This document shows, in pieces, positions 8,407 through 16,342 of a DNA stretch of 41,221 bases. The notes under the pieces are model-generated. The model made no database searches. It was not told the DNA's origin and worked only from the letters and a program-made list of their open reading frames with translations. The translations under genes and the position numbers were made by a program. Positions within the stretch are counted from its first letter, which is position 1. Every line of letters begins with the position of its first letter. The stretch comes from VFZS01 sp964353255 (GTDB lineage: Bacteria; Acidobacteriota; Terriglobia; Bryobacterales; Bryobacteraceae), in NCBI GenBank assembly GCA_964353255.1, contig CAYGVJ010000032.1, positions 1 through 41,221 of the forward strand, read 5' to 3'.

Positions 8407-8450
8407 GGGACGGCGCTGAAGTGGCATGAGAACTTACGCCGCGCTGGCCA
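8407..8450. repeat. Displaced FG-GAP gene 3' end / third copy of direct repeat
   Basis: Bases 8407-8435 align with 726-754 (the end of the FG-GAP gene) at 23 of 29 positions. In frame they encode TALKWHENL against TGLKWYENL. Bases 8430-8450 then match 7893-7913 at 20 of 21 positions. The segment overlaps the 3' end of the convergent HDOD gene (stop at 8434). It looks like the original end of the FG-GAP gene, separated from the gene body by about 7.6 kb of inserted cassettes. Confidence 0.6.
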
Positions 8451-9666
8451 GCAGGTCCAGCCAGGCGCTTCGGCGGGCGGGGGCGAGCGAGAGCTGTTCC
8501 GGTGAAAGGCCGGCGCGCTTCTGCGCGCTGCGTAGGCGGGCCGCCGAGGGTATGTCCTCGTCCGAGCCGCTCCAGAATTCGGCCAGGTACAGCAGGGAGG
8601 CCAGCGCCGAGTCGCAGTGCTCGGGTTGGTGATGGTAGTGCACCGCCTGGACCAGGTGCTCGGGGAAACTCCAGGAGTTCAGGATATCGGCTCCCGCCTC
8701 GCCGTGATCGAACCCGCACAGGACCATCTCCGCGAACACCGGCTCGCATCCCTTCTCCAGCATCCGGGTGTAGGCGATCACACTCTCGGCGGAGGTAGTC
8801 TGCAAGGCCAGGCGCCCCACGTCATGCACCAGCCCAGCCAGAAATGCCTCCTCGGGGAGCAGGCCCGCCGATTGGCTGGCCAGGCGGGCGGACCAGTCGG
8901 AAACCTCCAGCGAGTGGCGCCACAGGCTGTGCAGGCCGACCGAAGCAAACAGCGGGTGGAACACCGCGGCGATCAACGCCTTACACGCCGCCTCGAGCCC
9001 GATATGGGCAATCGCCTGCCGCAGGCTGGAGATAGGCCGCAGCGGATTGTTCAAAGCGGAGTTGGCGGCCTGGATGAGGCGCCCGGCCAGCACCTGGTCG
9101 GAGGAGACCAGGCTCTCGACTTGCGCGGCGTCCGTCTCCGGGCAGCGAGCCTGCTCGAGGGCCTTCAGCGCCACCAAAGGGAATACGGGCAGGTGGTATA
9201 CCTTCTCGACCAACTGGTCCTTGCGGATATGCTGCAAGCTGCCCAGCGCCGTGACCACGGACAGGTCCAGCGATGCTTCCTGGGTCAGGCTGCTGAGCTC
9301 ATCCAGGATCTGTTCGTAGGTAACGACCTCATAAGGCAGGAACTCCACGCGCTCGACGAAGAACTCCGCCACCTGGAGGATTTCGCCCACCAGGCGCAGA
9401 GTGGGAATGGTCTGGCAAGTCTGGAGACTCACCCCACTCCCGCGGGCGCCGCCGGCTGCGACTGGGATTGCCAGGTCCTCGATCAGGCGGTCCAGGGCCT
9501 TGCCCTCCAACAGGTTGCCCCGATGGTGGTGGCCCAGGGCGGCCTGTTCGAGGAGCTCCCGCTGCTCGTGCGGCAGCCGCAGGCACCGTGCCAGTTCAAC
9601 CGCCAGCGCGGCTACCCGGCGGCAATGCCGCTCCAGGGGCGACTCGCGCACACCGTCTGTATTCAC
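8434..9666 (-). CDS. HDOD-domain signalling protein
   Basis: A cytosolic protein of about 410 residues with an HDOD (HD-related output) domain. The core reads from LPVFPLVALKALEQA through QAIAHIGLEAACKALI to the HD-like GLVHDVGRLAL (about residue 277) and VQAVHYHHQPE. An N-terminal stretch (HCRRVAALAVELARCL, then LGHHHRG) looks like a second, separate HD/GYP-type helical unit. HDOD proteins are found in signalling, motility and stress regulation, but substrates are generally unknown. GTG 9666 is chosen because GAGG lies five bases upstream and leaves a 75-bp divergent promoter region. A TTG at 9732 would add 22 residues. It is divergent from the glycosyltransferase operon. Confidence 0.82.
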   Translation of the reverse strand: MNTDGVRESPLERHCRRVAALAVELARCLRLPHEQRELLEQAALGHHHRGNLLEGKALDRLIEDLAIPVAAGGARGSGVSLQTCQTIPTLRLVGEILQVAEFFVERVEFLPYEVVTYEQILDELSSLTQEASLDLSVVTALGSLQHIRKDQLVEKVYHLPVFPLVALKALEQARCPETDAAQVESLVSSDQVLAGRLIQAANSALNNPLRPISSLRQAIAHIGLEAACKALIAAVFHPLFASVGLHSLWRHSLEVSDWSARLASQSAGLLPEEAFLAGLVHDVGRLALQTTSAESVIAYTRMLEKGCEPVFAEMVLCGFDHGEAGADILNSWSFPEHLVQAVHYHHQPEHCDSALASLLYLAEFWSGSDEDIPSAARLRSAQKRAGLSPEQLSLAPARRSAWLDLLASAA

Positions 9667-9727
9667 TACTGCCTCTATCGGCTTATCGGACGGAAAGAGG
9701 GGCAGCCACTGTTGCAGGCGGCTGGGG

Positions 9728-9733
9728 TACAAT
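9728..9733 (+). promoter_or_regulatory. Possible -10 element (TACAAT) of the glycosylation operon
   Basis: TACAAT lies eight bases before the likely TTG start (9742) of the first glycosyltransferase gene. Transcription beginning about seven bases downstream would give an essentially leaderless mRNA, and no clear Shine-Dalgarno precedes the TTG. No convincing -35 box is seen at the right distance. Confidence 0.25.
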
Positions 9734-9741
9734 CTTTAGGC

Positions 9742-10755
9742 TTGCCCGAACGCCGCGTCCTGGTCGTGGTCCCCACGCTGACTGCGGGACCGATGCTTAT
9801 GGAGTGTCTGGTGTCGCTGCTCAACCAGACGGGACGCGATTTCCAGGTGGTGGTGGTGGACAACAGCGGTAAGCAGTTGGTCCGGCAGATGGAGGCGGAG
9901 CGTTTCGGCGCCACCGTGGTGGAGAACCCGCGCAACCTCGGCTTCGCCGCGGCCGTGAACGCCGCCATCCGCCAGTCCCAGGCGCCCTTGGTAGCGACCT
10001 TGAACGACGACGCCGTAGCGCACCCCAACTGGCTCGCAGCCTTGGTGGAGGCCCTCGAGGAACACCCGGAGGTGGGCATGTGCGCCTCGCAGGTCCGCCT
10101 GTGGGGCCAGGACCGCCTGGACTCGGCCGGCATGGTAATCGCCCGGGACGGCTCCACCAAGCAGCGCGGGCACCAGGAAGCCCCCGAGCGTTACCGCCAC
10201 CGCGAGGAGGTGCTGTTCCCCAGCGCTTCGGCGGCGCTTTACCGCCGCGCTATGCTGGAGGAAATCGGGTTGTTCGACGAGGATTTCTTCCTGTATTGCG
10301 AGGATTCGGACCTGGGCCTGCGGGCGCGCTGGGCGGGGTGGAAGTGCCTGTACGTGCCGGAGGCGGTGGTCGAGCACCGCTACTCGCAGACCGCGGGAGC
10401 AATGCCGGCGCTAAAGGCGTACTACGTGGAACGCAACCGGCTGTTCCTGATCGCCAAGAATTTCCCGGTCTCTCTGCTGCTGGCAGCCCCGCTGTTCGCG
10501 CTGGCGCGCTATTTTTGGCACGTGGTAACGCTGCTGGAGGGCCGCGGCAGCGCGGCCCGGTTCCGCGGCGAGCGCGCAGGCTTCCTGGAACTGCTGTTCA
10601 TTCTGCTGCGCGCTCACTGCTCCTGGTTGTTCCACGGGCCTTCCCTGTGGCGCAAGCGGCGCGAGGTGCGGGCGCGCGCGCGGATCAGCCCGCAGGCCTT
10701 CCGGCGGCTGCTGCGGGCCCATCGCATCACCACCCGACAGGTAGCGGCGCTGTGA
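9742..10755 (+). CDS. Family 2 glycosyltransferase (rhamnosyltransferase-like)
   Basis: A 337-residue GT-A fold enzyme transferring a nucleotide-activated sugar onto a cell-surface glycan precursor. Seen: the nucleotide-binding start RVLVVVPTLTAG, VVVVDN (40-41), NLGFAAAVNAAI, metal-binding TLNDDA (N88-D89-D90), and the GT2 rhamnosyltransferase-like block EDFFLYCEDSDLGLRARWAG. One or two hydrophobic helices near FPVSLLLAAPLFALA suggest membrane association near the C-terminus. The frame is open far upstream across the HDOD gene, but homology-like sequence begins at TTG 9742, which is taken as the start. It is the first gene of a five-gene operon; the next gene starts inside its stop (GTGA). 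Confidence 0.85.
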   Translation: MPERRVLVVVPTLTAGPMLMECLVSLLNQTGRDFQVVVVDNSGKQLVRQMEAERFGATVVENPRNLGFAAAVNAAIRQSQAPLVATLNDDAVAHPNWLAALVEALEEHPEVGMCASQVRLWGQDRLDSAGMVIARDGSTKQRGHQEAPERYRHREEVLFPSASAALYRRAMLEEIGLFDEDFFLYCEDSDLGLRARWAGWKCLYVPEAVVEHRYSQTAGAMPALKAYYVERNRLFLIAKNFPVSLLLAAPLFALARYFWHVVTLLEGRGSAARFRGERAGFLELLFILLRAHCSWLFHGPSLWRKRREVRARARISPQAFRRLLRAHRITTRQVAAL

Positions 10756-11483
10756 AGACCGGCTCGGATTCCCTGCTCATCCTGGTCCCCGCATTTAACG
10801 AGGAAGGGGCCGTAGGGCAGGTGGTACGCGAGATCCGGGCGGCGGCGCCGGAGGCGCGCGTGCTGGTGGTTGACGACTGCTCGCTGGACGGGACGGCCAG
10901 CACGGCCCGGGCCGCGGGCGCCGAGGTAGTGACCTTGCCGCACCACCTGGGCCTGGGCGGGGCGGTCCAGGCCGGCTACAAGCTGGCCTTCGAGCTGGGC
11001 TACGAATACGTGATTCGCGTGGACGGCGACGGCCAGCATGACCCGGCGTGCATCCCACGCATCTTCGAGGCCCTGCGCACCAGCGGCTGCCAGATGGTCA
11101 TAGGCTCGCGGTTCGTGGATGGCGGCGCTTACCCGGCCGGCCCGCTGCGCGCCCTGGGGATCCGCTTCTTCCGGCTGGTGCTGCGCCCCATCCTGGGCCA
11201 GGCCGTGCGGGATCCCACCTCCGGGTTCGTGGGAGTCAACCGCGCCGCGCTGGAGGTCTTCAGCCGGAGTTTCCCGTTGGAGTACCCCGAGATCGAGGCG
11301 CTGGTGGTCTTGCAGCGTAAGGCCTTCCGGTTCCTGGAAGTGCCCTGCCGGATGCGTCCCCGCCTGGCCGGCCGCAGCTCGATCACGGCGCTGAAGTCCC
11401 TATACTACATCCTGCACGTGCTGCTGGGCGTATTCGTCAACGTACTCAAGTACGAAGGTCGCCGCAGGAGGAAACGGAGTTGA
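10752..11483 (+). CDS. Dolichyl/polyprenyl-phosphate sugar synthase-like GT2
   Basis: A 243-residue family 2 glycosyltransferase of the DPM1/GtrB/ArnC type, which loads a sugar onto a polyprenyl phosphate at the inner membrane. Motifs: LLILVPAFNEEGAVGQVV, VVDDCSLDGT, VRVDGDGQHDP (metal site) and IGSRFVDGG. A membrane-facing helix near the end is LYYILHVLLGVFVNVLKY. The GTG start overlaps the previous stop by four bases. It is followed directly by a DUF2304 membrane protein, a frequent partner of these enzymes, and by a GT-C protein that could use the lipid-linked sugar. Confidence 0.88.
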   Translation: MKTGSDSLLILVPAFNEEGAVGQVVREIRAAAPEARVLVVDDCSLDGTASTARAAGAEVVTLPHHLGLGGAVQAGYKLAFELGYEYVIRVDGDGQHDPACIPRIFEALRTSGCQMVIGSRFVDGGAYPAGPLRALGIRFFRLVLRPILGQAVRDPTSGFVGVNRAALEVFSRSFPLEYPEIEALVVLQRKAFRFLEVPCRMRPRLAGRSSITALKSLYYILHVLLGVFVNVLKYEGRRRRKRS

Positions 11484-11842
11484 ACGGCCTTCTGAACTTC
11501 ATGACCGGACTGAGCCTGGTGCTCATGATCCTGGTGCTGGTCTCGGTTCGGCGGGCGCACATCCGGGTCGAGTACTCGGTGAGCTGGCTGGGCGCGGCCG
11601 CTGCGCTGCTGGCGCTGTCGCGCTCCGAGCGGCTGCTGGCGAAGCTGGCGGGCCTGTTGGGCATAGGCGACCCGCCGCTGGCGCTGCTGCTGGTGGTGGG
11701 CTGCCTGTTCCTGCTGGTGCTGTACCGCCTCTCGATCGTGGTCTCCAAACTCAAGGACGCCAACATCGCCCTGGCCCAGCGCGTGGCGATACTGGAATTT
11801 CACCTGCGCTCCCGGGATGACCAGACGCAAGCGCGAAGCTGA
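11480..11842 (+). CDS. DUF2304 small membrane protein
   Basis: A 120-residue protein with an N-terminal membrane helix (LLNFMTGLSLVLMILVLVSV), a conserved middle (RVEYSVSWLGAAAALL), a second helix pair (PLALLLVVGCLFLLVLYRLS) and a short C-terminal coiled coil (KLKDANIALAQRVAILEF). This is the layout of DUF2304 proteins that accompany DPM-like glycosyltransferases. The TTG start at 11480 overlaps the upstream stop (TTGA) and has AGGAGG eight bases upstream. A role as membrane anchor or regulator of the GT2 enzyme is inferred from the neighbourhood. Confidence 0.85.
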   Translation: MNGLLNFMTGLSLVLMILVLVSVRRAHIRVEYSVSWLGAAAALLALSRSERLLAKLAGLLGIGDPPLALLLVVGCLFLLVLYRLSIVVSKLKDANIALAQRVAILEFHLRSRDDQTQARS

Positions 11843-13379
11843 GAAGCGGCCGCGGCAGGCCGTCTCCCCGCCGGCCGCCGGCGGCCTGCGGGGGTGGCAC
11901 TACGCCGCAGGCTGCCTGCTCGCCTTGCTGGCGCTGTTCCAGGTGTATGAACCGGCCCTGCGCGGCCCCTTTGTCTTCGACGACCAGTACCTGCCGTTCA
12001 CCGACCAGGGAGGGGCCCGGGCACCGTTCCGTAACTGGATCTCCGGACTGCGCCCGCTGCTGATGGCCAGCTTTTGGGTGAACTACCGGCTCTCGGAGCT
12101 GGAGCCGGTTTCCTACCACGTGCTCAACGTCTTGCTTCATCTGGTCAACGGAATCCTGGTCTGGGTGGTGGTGCGGCGGCTGCTGGAGCGGGCAGGGACC
12201 ACCGGCAGGCTGCGGGAGCTTCTGGCCGTTTTCGCGGCGGGCCTGTTCCTCCTGCATCCCGTGCAGACCGAATCGGTGGCCTACGTGGCCAGCCGTTCGG
12301 AGACCTTGAGCGTGATGTTCTTCAGCGCGGCGCTGGCCTTGTTCCTGTGCCGCCGCTCGGAAGCCGTCTCCTGGCCGGTGGCCGCGGGGGTGCTGGCGCT
12401 GTTCGGGGCCGCGGTTTCGACCAAGGAACACACTGCCGTGCTGCCGGCGCTGCTGCTGCTGACCGACTACTTCTGGAATCCGGGGTTCTCGCCACGGGGG
12501 ATTGGCCGCAACTGGCGCCTGTACGTGCCTATGGCGGCGGCCGGTTTGCTGGCCGGGCGATGGACCTTGAGGGTGTTGCACGCCAGCGACACGGCGGGTT
12601 TCGGGGTGCCCGAATTCACCTGGCAGGAGTACTTCTTCACGCAGTGCCGCGTGGTGTGGCGGTATATGCGACTGTTCTTTTTGCCTTACGGGCAGACCAT
12701 CGACTACGACCTGCCGATCTCGCGCACGCTGTTTTCCCACGGCGCGGTCTTCGGTTTGGCGGGGCTGGTGGTTGTCGCGGCCACGGCGTTCATCTGGCGA
12801 CGCCGCTACCCCCTGGCATCCTACGGGGTCTTCGTGTTCCTGTTGCTGCTGGCGCCCACTTCCTCGGTGATCCCGATCCTGGACCCGATCGCGGAGCATA
12901 GGCTGTACCTGCCGATGGTGGGGCTGCTGCTGGTGGTGCTGGAGTTTCTGCGGCGCTGGAAGATCAGCCGCCGGGGGCTGGCGGCCACGCTGGCCGGGCT
13001 GCTATTGATTGCCGGTGCGCTGAGCTATCAGCGGAACAAGGTCTGGGGAGGAAGCATAGCGCTGTGGGAGGACGCGGTGGCCAAATCGCCGGGCAAGGGG
13101 CGCGCGCAGTCCCAGCTCGCCTTCGCTTACTTTGTGGAGGGCCGCTGCCAGGAGGCCCTACAGCACTACGATGCCACGGCCCGGCTGATGCCGGTTGACT
13201 ACCGGTTCTTCTACAGCCGGGCGCTGGTCTACCTCTGCCTGGGCCGCAAGCAGGAGGCCCGGACGGACTTTCAGGCGGCGGCTGAGGACTGCCGGCAAAA
13301 ACTGAGCCGGGAGCCCGGGAACCAGCCCGCGCGGCAGATACTGGAAATGGCGGAGAGCCGCCTGAAACAAATACCCTGA
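11817..13379 (+). CDS. TMTC-like GT-C glycosyltransferase with TPR tail
   Basis: A 520-residue polytopic membrane protein. After a basic cytosolic N-terminus there are about nine or ten hydrophobic segments. The first luminal loop carries FVFDDQYLP (acidic pair D55-D56), and LLHPVQTESVAYVASRSET (from 145) is the conserved block of TMTC-type GT-C mannosyltransferases. Residues about 420-505 form two TPR-like repeats (AQSQLAFAYFVEGRCQEAL and DYRFFYSRALVYLCLGRKQE). It may move a sugar from polyprenyl phosphate onto exported protein or glycan outside the inner membrane. The start overlaps the DUF2304 gene by 26 bases, and GT4 begins one base after the stop. Confidence 0.8.
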   Translation: MTRRKREAEKRPRQAVSPPAAGGLRGWHYAAGCLLALLALFQVYEPALRGPFVFDDQYLPFTDQGGARAPFRNWISGLRPLLMASFWVNYRLSELEPVSYHVLNVLLHLVNGILVWVVVRRLLERAGTTGRLRELLAVFAAGLFLLHPVQTESVAYVASRSETLSVMFFSAALALFLCRRSEAVSWPVAAGVLALFGAAVSTKEHTAVLPALLLLTDYFWNPGFSPRGIGRNWRLYVPMAAAGLLAGRWTLRVLHASDTAGFGVPEFTWQEYFFTQCRVVWRYMRLFFLPYGQTIDYDLPISRTLFSHGAVFGLAGLVVVAATAFIWRRRYPLASYGVFVFLLLLAPTSSVIPILDPIAEHRLYLPMVGLLLVVLEFLRRWKISRRGLAATLAGLLLIAGALSYQRNKVWGGSIALWEDAVAKSPGKGRAQSQLAFAYFVEGRCQEALQHYDATARLMPVDYRFFYSRALVYLCLGRKQEARTDFQAAAEDCRQKLSREPGNQPARQILEMAESRLKQIP

Positions 13380-13380
13380 G

Positions 13381-14493
13381 ATGGCCGCCCTGCGCATAGG
13401 CGTCAACGCGCTGTATTTGATCCCCGGGGGCGTGGGAGGCACGGAGATCTACCTCCGCAGCTTGCTGGGGGCGCTGGCCGAGATTGACGCCCTCAACCAG
13501 TACATCGTCTTCACGAACCGGGAGACGGAGGCGGGCTTGGCGCCCGCGACGCCGAACTTCGCGGTGGCGCCGCAGCCGGTGCGCGCGGCCTTCCGCCCGG
13601 CCAGGATGATCTGGGAGCAGACCGGCCTCCCGCTGGCGGTGCGGCGCGAGGGGCTGGACGTGCTTCTCAACCCGGGCTTCACCGGGCCCATACTGTGCCC
13701 CTGTCCCAGCGTCACGGTCTTCCACGACCTCCAGCACAAGCGCCACCCGGAGCACTTCCGGTGGTTGGACCTGCCCTTCTGGCGGATCTTCTTGTGGGCC
13801 TCGGCGCACCGCTCCAGGCTCCTGCTGGCGGACTCGGAGGCCACCCGGCGCGACCTGCGGCGCTTCTACCGCTTGAGGGAGGAGCAGGTGCGGGTGGTCC
13901 CGCTGGGCGTCGGGAGCAGGTTCTTCGAGGTAGGCCGACAGCGGCGCCAGGTGGAGCCGTATCTGTTGTGCGTCTCCACGCTCCACCCGCACAAGAACCT
14001 GGAGCGGCTGATCCGCGTCTTTGCCGAGTTCCGGCGGAGCCGCCCGGAGTTCCGGCTGGTGATCGCCGGCCTGCGGGGCTTTCATGCGGAGGCTCTCGAA
14101 GCGCTGACGGCCCGGCTGGGGCTGGGCGAGCATGTCCGCCTGACCGGCTGGATTCCGCCGGATGAGCTGGAGGAGCTTTACCGGCGCGCCTGCGCTTTCG
14201 TCTTCCCCTCGACGTTCGAGGGATTCGGGCTGCCGGTGCTGGAGGCGCTGGCGGCCGGGATTCCTACAGCATGTTCGGCCATCGAGCCGTTGACGGAGCT
14301 GGCCGCGGGTGCGGCGCTCCAGTTCGACCCCACCGATGAAGCCGCGATGCGCCAGGCCCTCGTGCGACTGGTCTCCGACGAAGAGTTGCGCGCGCGCCTT
14401 TCCGAGCAGGGCCCCCGCCGGGCCGCCGCGTTCCCCTGGCGGCGCACCGCGGAGTTGACACTGGCGGCGCTGCGGCAGGCGGCCGGGGCGTGA
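13381..14493 (+). CDS. Family 4 glycosyltransferase (GT-B fold)
   Basis: A 370-residue GT-B enzyme of the glycosyl transferase group 1/GT4 type. The N-terminal acceptor domain starts RIGVNALYLIPGGVGGTE. The C-terminal donor domain includes YLLCVSTLHPHKNLERLI, FRLVIAGLRG and the EX7E motif FEGFGLPVLEALAAG. It ends the operon and begins one base after the TMTC-like gene. It probably extends a cell-surface polysaccharide or glycoprotein glycan; donor and acceptor cannot be told from the sequence. Confidence 0.9.
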   Translation: MAALRIGVNALYLIPGGVGGTEIYLRSLLGALAEIDALNQYIVFTNRETEAGLAPATPNFAVAPQPVRAAFRPARMIWEQTGLPLAVRREGLDVLLNPGFTGPILCPCPSVTVFHDLQHKRHPEHFRWLDLPFWRIFLWASAHRSRLLLADSEATRRDLRRFYRLREEQVRVVPLGVGSRFFEVGRQRRQVEPYLLCVSTLHPHKNLERLIRVFAEFRRSRPEFRLVIAGLRGFHAEALEALTARLGLGEHVRLTGWIPPDELEELYRRACAFVFPSTFEGFGLPVLEALAAGIPTACSAIEPLTELAAGAALQFDPTDEAAMRQALVRLVSDEELRARLSEQGPRRAAAFPWRRTAELTLAALRQAAGA

Positions 14494-14532
14494 CAATCCC
14501 AGCGCTCGCCTACACGCGTGGCCCGGCAAGAC

Positions 14533-15450
14533 CTACCGCGGCGGCGGCGCCGTGGACGAGGGCGCCGGCTGCCCGTCGATAGCAGCGGGCTCCATCAGCT
14601 CGATGCGCGTGCCGTCGGGATCGAAGAGGTTGGCCTGGCGCTTGCGATTGACGCCCACCTTGACCTCGATAGGCCGGCCGTAATTCTTGCGCGCCGGCCG
14701 GGCTTCGAGGATGGCCACGGCCTTGGCAAGGTCCGGCGTCATCAGGCAAACATGGTTCCGGACGCCGCGCTGCTCCGCGTCCGGCGGATTGTTGTAGAGC
14801 ATGAATTCCAGGTAGTCTTCCCCGTCCGGCACCCGCATGTTGACCCAGCTCAAGAACCGGCCCGAGCCGCCGCGCCAGGTTTCCTGGAAGCCAAGCACGT
14901 CCCGGTAGAATTTCAGGGCCGGCTCCAGCGGCCCGATCAGCACGCCGAAGTGCGGCATGTGGGTCGAGATGCGGGTCTCCGGCAGAAACTTGCCTTTCTC
15001 CCGGGCGGTCCAGCTATCGGGCTCGTACTGCACAATCTCGACCGTGTGGCCGTCCGGGTCCTTGATGTTGAAGTTGGAATTGCCGGTCTGGCCCTTACCC
15101 ACCTTCTCCGGCACGGCGACGCCGCGGGATGCCAGGTAGTCGCGCATGGCCCGGGCGTCGTCGGTGTAGAAGGAGATGTGGTTGAGGCGCCCGTCTTCTT
15201 TGGGCTCCTCGGCGAACAGTTCCACGTACTGGTGGTCGTTGATCTTGATGAAGACGATCCGGTCGGTGCCGTCCTTACGCTTAAGGGCAAACGGCTCCTC
15301 GAAGCCCAGGAAGTCCTTGTAGAACGCCCGCGCCTTGGCTAGATCGCTGACGTACAGCGCCATATGGGCCACGCCCAGGATGCGGGGACGCGCGGGGGCC
15401 TCGCCGGCCCACAGCGCAGGCAGGATCAACAGCAGTGCGAGTTCTCTCAT
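14533..15450 (-). CDS. Secreted two-domain VOC (glyoxalase-like) protein
   Basis: 305 residues with a signal peptide (MRELALLLILPALWAGEA) followed by two vicinal-oxygen-chelate domains. Domain 1 runs from GVAHMALYVSDLAKARAFY to DPDGHTVEIVQYEP. Domain 2 runs from HFGVLIGPLEPALKFYRDVL to FDPDGTRIELMEP. The paired beta-alpha-beta-beta-beta units and the terminal DPDG-x(5)-E metal-ligand motifs are typical of the family. The substrate is unknown; VOC enzymes include glyoxalases, dioxygenases and isomerases. GGAAGGGAG lies directly before the ATG. It faces the glycosylation operon and diverges from the GlcG-like gene, with a 188-bp region between the two starts. Confidence 0.85.
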   Translation of the reverse strand: MRELALLLILPALWAGEAPARPRILGVAHMALYVSDLAKARAFYKDFLGFEEPFALKRKDGTDRIVFIKINDHQYVELFAEEPKEDGRLNHISFYTDDARAMRDYLASRGVAVPEKVGKGQTGNSNFNIKDPDGHTVEIVQYEPDSWTAREKGKFLPETRISTHMPHFGVLIGPLEPALKFYRDVLGFQETWRGGSGRFLSWVNMRVPDGEDYLEFMLYNNPPDAEQRGVRNHVCLMTPDLAKAVAILEARPARKNYGRPIEVKVGVNRKRQANLFDPDGTRIELMEPAAIDGQPAPSSTAPPPR

Positions 15451-15638
15451 GCTCCCTTCCTATACTTGTAGCATTCGGCGCGCAATTCAAGGTGCACCCT
15501 CTCGGCCAGGCCGAGGCCAGGCAGGCGCGGGCGCCGTTGTGAAGAAACGGCCGCCCCCTACCGCGGCGCGAGGGGCAACAGGCGATGAGGCGCCGCCCCC
15601 GCGCGGTGATATCGTGGCTACACAGGAGGACAGCGGAA

Positions 15639-16109
15639 ATGACGACGGTTTGGATGCGGGCGTGCCTGCTGGCCCTGGTGGCGGGCGTCGCGGCGAACGC
15701 GCAGCTCGCCGACAAGAAGGTCTTGACCCTGGCAGCCGTGAAGAAGATCGCCGCGGCGGCCGAAGCCGAGGCCCGGAAGAACAACTGGAACGTGGCGATC
15801 GTGATTCTGGACGACGGCGGCCACCTGCTATTCGCGGAGCGCATGGACGGCGTGCAGATTGCGTCCATCGAGGTGGCCACGAACAAGGCCCGCAGTGCGG
15901 TGTACTACCGGCGCCCCGGCAAAGTCTTCGAGGACCAGCTTGTGGGCGGCCGCATGGCGGTGTTGCGGCTGCCGGGGGCCTTTCCCTTCGAAGGCGGCCT
16001 GCCGATCACCCACGGCGATCAGCTCATCGGCGGCATCGGTGTGAGCGGGGCGGCCTCCCAGCAGGACGTGCAGATCGCCAAGGCAGGCCTGGCGACGCTG
16101 GAGCCGTAG
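15639..16109 (+). CDS. Secreted GlcG/HbpS-like heme-binding family protein
   Basis: 156 residues beginning at ATG 15639, with AGGAGG ten bases upstream; the longer open frame upstream lacks a signal. A signal peptide (MRACLLALVAGVAANAQ) precedes a GlcG/HbpS domain (DUF336). Its typical blocks are AEAEARKNNWNVAIVILDDG, RMDGVQIASIEVATNKARSA, the glycine-rich GGLPITHGDQLIGGIGVSG, and QDVQIAKAGLA. Family members bind heme or act with redox or cobalamin systems; the role here is not known. Its 3' end is 25 bases from the displaced dapD 3' end copy. Confidence 0.88.
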   Translation: MTTVWMRACLLALVAGVAANAQLADKKVLTLAAVKKIAAAAEAEARKNNWNVAIVILDDGGHLLFAERMDGVQIASIEVATNKARSAVYYRRPGKVFEDQLVGGRMAVLRLPGAFPFEGGLPITHGDQLIGGIGVSGAASQQDVQIAKAGLATLEP

Positions 16110-16134
16110 GACCGCGGCAAGGCGCGGGGCGAAG

Positions 16135-16256
16135 GTGAGGCCCCCTACCGCAGCAAGTCTTCGAGCTGGAGCTTGGCGTCGGTGCGGGCGTCGCGGTACT
16201 TGACGATGACCGGGGTGTAGATGGAGAGGCCCCAGTCTTTGCCGGGGCCGCGGGTG
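16135..16256 (-). repeat. Displaced copy of the dapD 3' end (left repeat of the PIN cassette)
   Basis: These 122 bases match 17351-17473 with seven substitutions and one single-base gap (about 93% identity). On the minus strand they encode the last 35 residues of DapD plus the stop. Of the five codons that differ from the complete gene, four are synonymous (TAC/TAT, GAA/GAG, TTG/CTG, CTG/CTC) and one changes Q to A. Upstream of this segment the similarity to dapD fades out. It is not a working gene. Confidence 0.9.
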
Positions 16257-16306
16257 GCGACGCTGGGGCGGGAGGTGGGGGGAGCCCGGGCTGACGGCCG
16301 AGAGTC

Positions 16307-16336
16307 TTGACAAGGTTGTTGTTCCGGTTGTAACAT
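16307..16336 (+). promoter_or_regulatory. Sigma70-type promoter of the PIN cassette
   Basis: TTGACA (16307-16312) is a perfect -35 box, followed after 18 bases by TAACAT (16331-16336) as the -10 box. The expected transcription start is close to ATG 16343, so the mRNA may be leaderless. This promoter lies just inside the left repeat, so the cassette carries its own expression signal. Confidence 0.5.
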
Positions 16337-16342
16337 TTATAC

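Noticed and set aside
8029..8505. Plus-strand frame of 158 codons containing CGTALKWHENLRRAG
   Set aside because: Only the last part is meaningful, as the displaced FG-GAP gene end. The rest is antisense to the MNT gene.
9667..9732. TTG 9732 as start of the HDOD gene
   Set aside because: It has no Shine-Dalgarno sequence and would leave nine bases between divergent genes; GTG 9666 has GAGG at good spacing. It cannot be fully excluded.
16145..16336. A 63-codon minus-strand frame ending in the DapD C-terminus, as a possible small gene
   Set aside because: It is a 3' fragment lacking the acyltransferase body and any start signal, and is better explained as a duplicated gene end.
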